A stretch of DNA of 10,911 bases, taken from the NCBI GenBank assembly GCA_003139975.1, contig PLHN01000320.1:4311-15221 (forward strand), given 5' to 3'. Below the pieces are notes generated by a model. That model saw only the letters and a list, made by a program, of their open reading frames with translations. It ran no database searches and had not been told where the DNA came from. Shown one piece after another: positions 5,420-10,911 of this stretch. This stretch comes from Acidobacteriaceae bacterium (GTDB taxonomy: Bacteria > Acidobacteriota > Terriglobia > Terriglobales > Acidobacteriaceae). Each line of letters opens with the position of its first letter. Within the stretch, counting starts at the first letter, position 1. The position numbers and the translations under genes are program-made.

Positions 5420-7861
5420 TCAGTCCAAACCCTGGGCCGAAAGCGGCGATGTTCTGACTGGTATCCTGGCCAACTGCGCGCGTTCTCCCGCATTCCAACC
5501 CAGCACCTTGTAGTAGGCAGTCTCGATTGACTGAGCAATTTCGGGCCACAGATATTGGTTCTGAACGCGCGCGCGCGCGCGGGCGGCGGCCTGGCGCCGC
5601 AGTTCGGGATTACGCACGAGCAAGTCGAGCATACGTTCGAGATCGGCAAGATCGCCGCGCCGGAACGTGAAACCGGCGCCTTCGATCACCTCGCGATTCT
5701 CCGGGATGTCGCTCGTGAGCGCGCACACGCCGGCTGCCATGGCATCGAGAAGAGCCAGAGACAAGCCCTCCAACTCGGAAGGAAGCACAAACAAGGCGGC
5801 ATTCGAAAGCACTTCTTCAAGGCCGGTTCCTGAGACCCAGGGCAGGAAACGAATGCGGTCCGATTCGTGACGGCGCAAGGCGGCGACGTAGGAATCGGAG
5901 TGGCTCGACCCTCCGGCGAGAACCAATTTCATGTCGGTGCGGATCTTCTCGAAAGCCTCGATCAGCAGGTGGCAGTTCTTCTCTGGTGAAAGGCGGCCAA
6001 GAAAAAGGACGTAATTGTCGGGCAGGAGGCCCCAATCACGCAACCGACTGGGGGGGCGACTCCGCATCGACATGGCGCCATTAGGCACGTAGATAGTATC
6101 GCGCTGGTAACGGTCACGGTAATACCGCTGCAGCGTCTTTGAGACAACCATGGTGGCATTGGGTAGATTTAGGGCGGCGGCTTCTCCCCAGCGCAAAACT
6201 CGCCGGGCGATGGCTCCCCACTTGGCGCGCTGCCAATCCAGGCCTTGCACAGTAACGACTGTCTTCTTTCCGACTAACCGCGGCAGAAATGAAAACAGGG
6301 CCGGCCCCAGACAGTGGTAGTGGATTACGTCGTAGTCCGAGATGATGGCGTCGAGAGTGCTGAGTAAGGTATGCACCACCGTTTCCAGATGCTTGCTGCG
6401 AATGGTCGGCAGGCGGCGAACGCGCATGCCATTGTGCGTATCCGCGGGAGGCGTGAAATAAGTCCGGCAGTAAACAGTAACCTCGTGGCCGCGCAGAGCC
6501 AATTCGTGCCCAGCCTGCTCGTAATACGATTCGATGCCGCTGTATTTCGAAACCACGCCGCGCCCCCCGATGAAAGCCACGCGCACGCCCTGGCGCAGGC
6601 GGGCCCTGGGCGGTTCGGAAAAGGATCTGAATTTTCTTGCGAAGGTCATCCGGTTGTAGATTTCCGACAATTTCAGCAAGTGCTGCTCGGGGTCGTGCTT
6701 AGCTTTCACCCGAGCCCGGCCGTTTGCTCCCATCTTCTCGATCAGATCGGTGCGCTCAAACAAGAATGAAATGGAATGGGCAAGCTGGTCCCGGTCGCCG
6801 GGTGAATAGAGCAGACCGGTCACGCCGTGTTCCACGAATTCGCGCCGCGAACCTAGGTCGGAGGCCACGACGGGCCGCGCGTACGCGTAGGATTCGAGGA
6901 TCGACTTCCCCAACGTCTCGTAAGCGTGCGAGGGAAACAGCGAGAAACTGCAGCGGGCGATCAGGTTCTTCAGGTGTTCGCCGCTCACCATGCCCGCAAA
7001 AAGTACGTGACTCAGGTTCAAGCTTTGCGCCAGCGCCTCGAGCCGCTTGCGCTCGGGCCCATCTCCCGCGATGACGACCGGAATATGCGGCGTCCGCACC
7101 AGCGCATGCAGAAGCTCGTCGACTCCTTTTTCCGGGGAAAGCCGGCCGAAGTAGAGCAGGTAGCCTTCGTCGTTGCCGAGTTGATCGTCGCTGGGCAGTT
7201 CCTGAAAGTGGGGGAGGACTTCGATTCGGGCCGCCGGCAGTCCATTGGCGATCAACTCGCTGCGAACGAACTCGCTGGGAGCGAGAAATAGATCGACGCA
7301 ACTCTCATAGGTCCGCAACCATTTGTGCAGGTAAGCTTCTGCGGCCAAAACCATGGCGCTGGATGGAGGGCCGGCATAGCAGTGCTCTGTGACTGCGTGG
7401 TAAAAAGCGCCGTTCCGGCATGCGTGGCACGCTTCCCCGTGGGAAACCAGATTGTAGGTCGGGCAGAGAATCTTGAAATCGTTGATGTGATAAAGCACCG
7501 GGATGTGCTGACGCTTGAGTTCCCACAGGGTGGAAGGCGACAAATGATGGTAGATCCCGCGAATGTGAGCGAGGTCGGGAGAGAAATCGGCGATGCACTT
7601 GCGCAGGGCGCGGCGCACCGATGGCGAATAAAGAGCGTGAGCGGCCATCCGCGCTTTCTTCAAGAAACCGGCGTGGGCATCCTTAAAGTTGACCAGCGGA
7701 ACGCGATAAGCGCGCCCCCCGAAGGCGGAGGACGAGCCGTGGTCCATGCTGAAGAGGGCGGTGTCGTGGCCGCGCCGATCCATCCGGTCGATCAGATCGA
7801 ACAGATAGGCTTCGGTTCCGCTAAACGGATAGTCGTATTTGTTGCAGTACAGGATGCGCAT
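5420..7861 (-). CDS. Tandem (double) GT4-type glycosyltransferase, fused
   Basis: An 813-residue protein made of two complete GT-B fold, GT4-family glycosyltransferase units, predicted to add sugars from nucleotide-sugar donors to a lipid-linked glycan at the cytoplasmic face of the inner membrane. Unit 1 (about 1-405) starts MRILYCNKYDYPFSGTEAYL, has cysteines 133, 145, 148 and 161 in a CPTYNL / CHAC segment, donor-phosphate residues Arg240 and Lys245 in GRLSPEKG, and an EX7E motif at Glu315 and Glu323. Unit 2 (about 425-790) has VAFIGGRGVVSKYSGIESY at its N-terminus, GRLSPEKN (Arg623, Lys628) and EGLSLALLD (Glu698, Asp706), so the second Glu of EX7E is Asp. I chose ATG 7861 since MRIL begins the fold; it overlaps the upstream gene by about 41 bases. 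A TTG at 7906 is less likely. Most GT4 proteins are single units of 350-420 residues. The family is secure; donor and acceptor sugars are unknown. Confidence 0.92.
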   Translation of the reverse strand: MRILYCNKYDYPFSGTEAYLFDLIDRMDRRGHDTALFSMDHGSSSAFGGRAYRVPLVNFKDAHAGFLKKARMAAHALYSPSVRRALRKCIADFSPDLAHIRGIYHHLSPSTLWELKRQHIPVLYHINDFKILCPTYNLVSHGEACHACRNGAFYHAVTEHCYAGPPSSAMVLAAEAYLHKWLRTYESCVDLFLAPSEFVRSELIANGLPAARIEVLPHFQELPSDDQLGNDEGYLLYFGRLSPEKGVDELLHALVRTPHIPVVIAGDGPERKRLEALAQSLNLSHVLFAGMVSGEHLKNLIARCSFSLFPSHAYETLGKSILESYAYARPVVASDLGSRREFVEHGVTGLLYSPGDRDQLAHSISFLFERTDLIEKMGANGRARVKAKHDPEQHLLKLSEIYNRMTFARKFRSFSEPPRARLRQGVRVAFIGGRGVVSKYSGIESYYEQAGHELALRGHEVTVYCRTYFTPPADTHNGMRVRRLPTIRSKHLETVVHTLLSTLDAIISDYDVIHYHCLGPALFSFLPRLVGKKTVVTVQGLDWQRAKWGAIARRVLRWGEAAALNLPNATMVVSKTLQRYYRDRYQRDTIYVPNGAMSMRSRPPSRLRDWGLLPDNYVLFLGRLSPEKNCHLLIEAFEKIRTDMKLVLAGGSSHSDSYVAALRRHESDRIRFLPWVSGTGLEEVLSNAALFVLPSELEGLSLALLDAMAAGVCALTSDIPENREVIEGAGFTFRRGDLADLERMLDLLVRNPELRRQAAARARARVQNQYLWPEIAQSIETAYYKVLGWNAGERAQLARIPVRTSPLSAQGLD
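5566..5581. repeat. (CG)8 dinucleotide tract inside the double glycosyltransferase
   Basis: Eight uninterrupted CG units code for an Arg-Ala alternation near residue 760-765 of the protein. Alternating CG can adopt Z-DNA and can slip in replication; a change of one unit would alter the last ~50 residues, downstream of the catalytic motifs. Confidence 0.75.
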
Positions 7862-9077
7862 AGTCACCGCCGAAATGGGGGATACGGGCCAGGAACTGGT
7901 CGGCAAAGGCCCGCAGATTTCGCGAGCGGTTATAGGTGGCGGCCACTTTTACCGCCGCCGCCCGCCGGATCCCCGCCAGCGAAGCTTGGTTGGCGTAGAT
8001 CCAGCTGACGTTATTGAGGAAATCTGACAGCGACCCTGGCGCGTAAAGAAAACCCGTGCGCCGGTCGTCCACAAGCTCTGGGATGCCAGTAATGGCCGGT
8101 GCCAGCACCAGCTTCTCGTGCGACATCGCTTCCATCAGGACAACGGGAATTCCCTCGCTTTTGCTGGTCATCACCACGAGATCGGCTTGGCGGTAATAGG
8201 GGATAAGGTCGCTTCGGCGGACCTGTCCCAGGAGGCGAACGTGCCCTTGGAGTCCAAGTTTGGCGATCTGCCGTTCTAGAGCCGCGCGCTCTGGTCCCTC
8301 GCCGGCAATCCAGCACACGAAATCGAGACCCTGGGCGCGGAGGAAAGAACAGGCTTGGATCAGGAATCCGTAATCTTTCACTCGGTGAAGACGCCCCACG
8401 GCTAGCAAACGGAAGGGACGGCAGCACGCGACGGGCGAAGAAGTGGGCCAGGAAAGAATCCGATCCACGCCGAGTCGCTGCAACACAACTTTTTCTGACG
8501 CGACGAAGGGATAATTTCGAAGAATGTAGCGCCGGTTGAAGTCCGAAACGGTAACGCAGAACCGGCAAGCACGCAGCTTCGCCTCCAGCAGGTCGGCTCG
8601 GCGCAGCAGATCGGAGCCGTGCAACGTAAAGCTGAATCCGATTCCAAGGAGGCGCGCGGCCACCAGCGCCATCCACGAAGCGAAGTACCCGTGATGCGCG
8701 TGGATGTGCGTTACCTCCAGCCCCTCCAGATCCTCCGCCAGCGCGGCGCCCATCAGCGTATGGCCTAGAGCACGAAGGCACAGAGCGGGGGAGGCGCTCG
8801 GATCGACCAGCAACGGCCGCAGCAGCTGCCAAAGCCTGAGGCGATCGGAAGCGAGCCGGTGCGCGGCCTGCATCAGTTGACCGTCGGTGAGTGGCTGCGA
8901 GTAGTGTGTCTCTTTCCACAAAGCGCGCTCGGCCAGGCTCAGCCCTTCCGGACAAACTCTCTTGCCGCTGCAGCAGATTACTTCGACGCCGCGGCGCCGA
9001 AGTTCTGCGATCTCATCCATCACATAGGGCTCGACGGACGAAGGAAACTCGTTAGCGATATAAGCGATGGTTGTCAT
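7821..9077 (-). CDS. GT4-family glycosyltransferase
   Basis: A 418-residue GT-B fold glycosyltransferase, predicted to act on the growing lipid-linked polysaccharide unit in the cytoplasm. The N-terminal half has a HIHAHHGYFASWMALVAARL segment at 124-143 and FTLHGSDLL at 150-158, typical of colanic-acid-like and exopolysaccharide GT4 enzymes. The donor-binding half has VGRLHRVKDYG with Arg229 and Lys234, WIAGEGPER at 256-264, and an intact EX7E motif (Glu308 to Glu316 in SEGIPVVLMEAM), followed by GIPELVDDRRTGFLY. The ATG at 9077 forms an ATGA overlap with the stop of the upstream membrane-protein gene, and GGAG stands 10 bases before it; a longer reading from 9185 would add 36 residues that look unlike the family. 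The 3' end overlaps the double glycosyltransferase gene. Sugar specificity cannot be told. Confidence 0.93.
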   Translation of the reverse strand: MTTIAYIANEFPSSVEPYVMDEIAELRRRGVEVICCSGKRVCPEGLSLAERALWKETHYSQPLTDGQLMQAAHRLASDRLRLWQLLRPLLVDPSASPALCLRALGHTLMGAALAEDLEGLEVTHIHAHHGYFASWMALVAARLLGIGFSFTLHGSDLLRRADLLEAKLRACRFCVTVSDFNRRYILRNYPFVASEKVVLQRLGVDRILSWPTSSPVACCRPFRLLAVGRLHRVKDYGFLIQACSFLRAQGLDFVCWIAGEGPERAALERQIAKLGLQGHVRLLGQVRRSDLIPYYRQADLVVMTSKSEGIPVVLMEAMSHEKLVLAPAITGIPELVDDRRTGFLYAPGSLSDFLNNVSWIYANQASLAGIRRAAAVKVAATYNRSRNLRAFADQFLARIPHFGGDYAHPVLQQIRLSV

Positions 9078-10354
9078 GCGGCTGAGTTCTCCGACGCGCA
9101 GAGCATTCCCCCGACCGTAAAAAGGAGTCCGATCACGAATTGATACGCCATGTCTACGAAAAGTGCGTTGAACAGGTAAACGCAAAGCAATACGGGCCAG
9201 ATCTTTCGCAGCGCGGCAATCGAACCGGGCTCCCCGGGCTCACGGCGCCGCGAAAGCCGGAAGAGATTGAAGAAAAGAATGCCATATAAGGCCAGCCCCG
9301 GCAGGCCGAGTTCGATTAACAATGCCAGATAAGTGTTGTGTACATAGAAGGTGCGGAGGTGGTACCCCTCCATGCGCCGCCCCAACTCGGCGTACATGTG
9401 TGCGGCCGGCCAGCCCGTAAAAGGACGTTCCTTGAACATGGCCCAGGCGCCGCAGTAGACGGCCATGCGGGCCTGTACAGGCCCGCGCTCTTCGGTGCGG
9501 TCCCAAAGGGCTTTCTTGAGCGAATGACTGCTAAAACCGATCGCTAAACCGCTCAGAAGCGCACCTACCAGCAGTAACACACACACCGTTTGCATTCGCC
9601 TTTCAGCAAAGAGGACGCCCAGGGCGAGCGTTGACAGCGCGAACGAGATCCACACCGCTCGCGTCATGGTCGCCAGTACCGCCAGCGGCAACAGAGCCCA
9701 GAGAATCCAGACGAATCTTCTGTATGCTCGTGGCAGCACAAAAGCGAGAATTCCCAGCAAGTTCAACGAAAGGCCGTTGGCTACGGCCTGTAAGAAAGGT
9801 CCGCGGGCGCGGTCCGCGTGGAAGCCGAGGCTCTCGTCCAGGATGAACCGCGGCCAGATGAGCGAGCGCGCCTCCAGCAGGAAGGCAAGCGCAATGAACA
9901 CGAGATAGGCCAGCACAACCACGACAAAGATCTCGAAATGCCGTCGCTGCTGCGCTCCACGGAAAACAAACATCGCGATGTGGAACAAAGAGAATGGGAC
10001 GATGAATTTGCTGGCGATGATGCTCCAGACCTGCGCATCGAAGGGTTCGCGTAGCGCGCGAAAGATCGCCAGCGTGGCCAGCCCAAGCATGGGCACACTT
10101 AGGCCGGCAAAAAGAGGAATCTTTTCGTGCAGCGCCATTGCGCGTAAGCTCACCACGAAAACCAGCACACCGAAGGCGATGCGATCCGCATAAAAGGAAA
10201 AAAGATCCGGCGGCCGAAAAAGAAATACCGCCATCGCCAACACGTAAAGAACGGAAGGAAAAGCCAATGCCAGGTGAAGCGGACGCAGCAGCAGACCGGC
10301 AACTTGCCAAAGCGGGCTATCGCCGCGGTCCCAGGTTATGGCTCGGCTGCCCAT
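9074..10354 (-). CDS. O-antigen ligase / polymerase-like membrane protein (Wzy_C family)
   Basis: Polytopic inner-membrane protein of 426 residues with about ten hydrophobic segments, for example at 33-46, 60-70, 84-97, 117-131, 141-160, 193-209, 213-229, 233-249, 255-273, 341-365 and 388-417. The Wzy_C / O-antigen ligase pattern is visible: RGPFLQAVANG at 184-194, the conserved Arg232 in MTRAVWISF, and a periplasmic loop at about 275-340 ending in the key histidine of VHNTYLALLIELGLPGL (His339). Such proteins join lipid-linked glycan either to lipid A core (WaaL) or to another repeat unit (Wzy) on the periplasmic side; sequence alone does not separate them. The ATG at 10354 is 5 bases after the upstream stop, with a weak AAGGG further upstream. 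The 3' end overlaps the glycosyltransferase start as ATGA, so translation is probably coupled. Confidence 0.88.
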   Translation of the reverse strand: MGSRAITWDRGDSPLWQVAGLLLRPLHLALAFPSVLYVLAMAVFLFRPPDLFSFYADRIAFGVLVFVVSLRAMALHEKIPLFAGLSVPMLGLATLAIFRALREPFDAQVWSIIASKFIVPFSLFHIAMFVFRGAQQRRHFEIFVVVVLAYLVFIALAFLLEARSLIWPRFILDESLGFHADRARGPFLQAVANGLSLNLLGILAFVLPRAYRRFVWILWALLPLAVLATMTRAVWISFALSTLALGVLFAERRMQTVCVLLLVGALLSGLAIGFSSHSLKKALWDRTEERGPVQARMAVYCGAWAMFKERPFTGWPAAHMYAELGRRMEGYHLRTFYVHNTYLALLIELGLPGLALYGILFFNLFRLSRRREPGEPGSIAALRKIWPVLLCVYLFNALFVDMAYQFVIGLLFTVGGMLCASENSAA

Positions 10355-10359
10355 GTCGC

Positions 10360-10911
10360 TCAGGTCCCTTCCGGCGCGAAAAGCACGCGGATTGTCTGCA
10401 GCAAGATGCGCAAGTCAAGCCGCATCGTCCAGTTTTCGATGTAGGTGAGATCCAGATGCATGTTGAGATCGAACGATGGAGAATGCCGCGCCGTAATCTG
10501 CCAAAGGCCCGTAATTCCGGGCTTCACATCGAGCCGGCGATAGTGGTGCAACTCGTAATGGTTCACCTCATCGACCGGATGAGGCCGCGGACCCACCAGG
10601 CTCATGTCGCCACGTAGCACGTTCCACAACTGCGGCAACTCGTCGAGGCTGTATCGGCGAATGTAGCGCCCGACCCGCGTGATCCTGGGGTCGTCGACAA
10701 TCTTGAAGATGGGTCCCTCTCTCTGGTTTCGCGCACACAGGTCATCCTTGAGTTGGTCGGCGTTGGTGACCATGGACCGAAACTTGTAGCAGCGGAAGTG
10801 GCAGCCCTTGACGCCCGTGCGTTCCGCGGCATAGATAATGGGCCCCGCCGATTCCACCCAGATAAAAAGCCCAACCATCGCCATCACGGGCAGGGCAAAA
10901 ACCAGTGCCAA
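10360..10911 (-). CDS. Undecaprenyl-phosphate sugar-1-phosphate transferase, C-terminal part (5' end outside window)
   Basis: Initiating enzyme of a surface polysaccharide: it moves a sugar 1-phosphate from a nucleotide sugar to undecaprenyl phosphate at the inner membrane. The last 183 codons are present and the frame is open to the window edge. Counting from the edge, a hydrophobic segment at 3-18 is the membrane hairpin next to the catalytic domain. The bacterial sugar transferase core follows: CYKFRSM at 41-47, the catalytic Asp-Glu pair 90-91 in SLDELPQLWNVL, GDMSLVGPRPHP at 101-112, and KPGITGLWQITAR at 130-142. Complete WbaP/WcaJ-type proteins are 450-500 residues with further N-terminal membrane segments, whereas PglC-type ones are about 200; which kind this is cannot be decided here. 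It is the first gene of the cluster visible in the window. Which sugar it transfers is unknown. Confidence 0.94.
   Translation of the reverse strand: MALVFALPVMAMVGLFIWVESAGPIIYAAERTGVKGCHFRCYKFRSMVTNADQLKDDLCARNQREGPIFKIVDDPRITRVGRYIRRYSLDELPQLWNVLRGDMSLVGPRPHPVDEVNHYELHHYRRLDVKPGITGLWQITARHSPSFDLNMHLDLTYIENWTMRLDLRILLQTIRVLFAPEGT

Noticed and set aside
7325..8008. Open frame of 227 codons on the plus strand opposite the glycosyltransferases
   Set aside because: It is antisense to the strongly supported double glycosyltransferase and shows no domain features.
8011..8955. Open frame of 314 codons on the minus strand inside the GT4 gene
   Set aside because: It is an Arg/Ser/Pro-rich out-of-frame reading of the glycosyltransferase, with no motifs.
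9077..9185. N-terminal extension of the GT4 protein from 9185
   Set aside because: The extra 36 residues do not look like the family and would overlap the membrane-protein gene; the ATG at 9077 forms a standard ATGA overlap and begins the fold.
1..10911. tRNA, rRNA, CRISPR array, insertion sequence or phage genes
   Set aside because: No clover-leaf-like segment, regular direct repeats, transposase motifs or terminal inverted repeats were seen; the coding genes leave almost no space for them.

Overview
The window is a stretch of bacterial chromosome of moderately high GC with dense coding. It contains no RNA genes, mobile elements or CRISPR arrays that I can see. The best guess for the source is an Acidobacteriota-like soil bacterium. 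This rests on a protein joining a PilZ domain to a TonB C-terminal domain and on the general look of the DNA polymerase I, and it is an inference that needs a database search. A Gram-negative (diderm) host is better supported, by the TonB domain and the O-antigen ligase/polymerase-like protein.

Layout. Two genes lie on the plus strand at the left. The first is the 3' part of polA (bases 1-1584; its 5' end is outside the window). After a 223-bp gap with a hairpin and a possible -10 box comes a gene for a PilZ / transmembrane / TonB-C protein (1808-2653). From 2726 to the right edge everything is on the minus strand and reads right to left as one surface-polysaccharide cluster: an initiating sugar-phosphate transferase (cut by the right edge), an O-antigen ligase/polymerase-like membrane protein, a GT4 glycosyltransferase, a double GT4 glycosyltransferase in one polypeptide, and then rfbB, rfbA and rfbC of the dTDP-6-deoxyhexose pathway. 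The four right-hand genes are separated by 5 bp, -4 bp (ATGA overlap) and about -41 bp, so they look translationally coupled. A 140-bp gap with a possible weak promoter separates them from rfbBAC, whose internal gaps are 13 and 27 bp. The two opposing transcription units meet in a 72-bp gap at 2654-2725 that contains overlapping inverted repeats, possibly a terminator.

How the genes work together. The sugar transferase would load the first sugar phosphate onto undecaprenyl phosphate. The glycosyltransferases (three GT4 catalytic units in two polypeptides) would extend it. RfbA, RfbB and RfbC would supply dTDP-4-keto-L-rhamnose, and the Wzy_C-like protein would polymerise or ligate the repeat units. 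The final reductase of dTDP-L-rhamnose synthesis (RfbD/RmlD) is not in the window.

Most worth a second look: the PilZ-TonB fusion with an unusually short periplasmic linker, beside a polysaccharide cluster; the fused tandem glycosyltransferase, whose second half has Asp in place of the second Glu of the EX7E motif and which carries a C7 tract and a (CG)8 tract; and the polA exonuclease region, where the expected metal-binding aspartates appear to be alanines. Nothing here amounts to a clearly new system.
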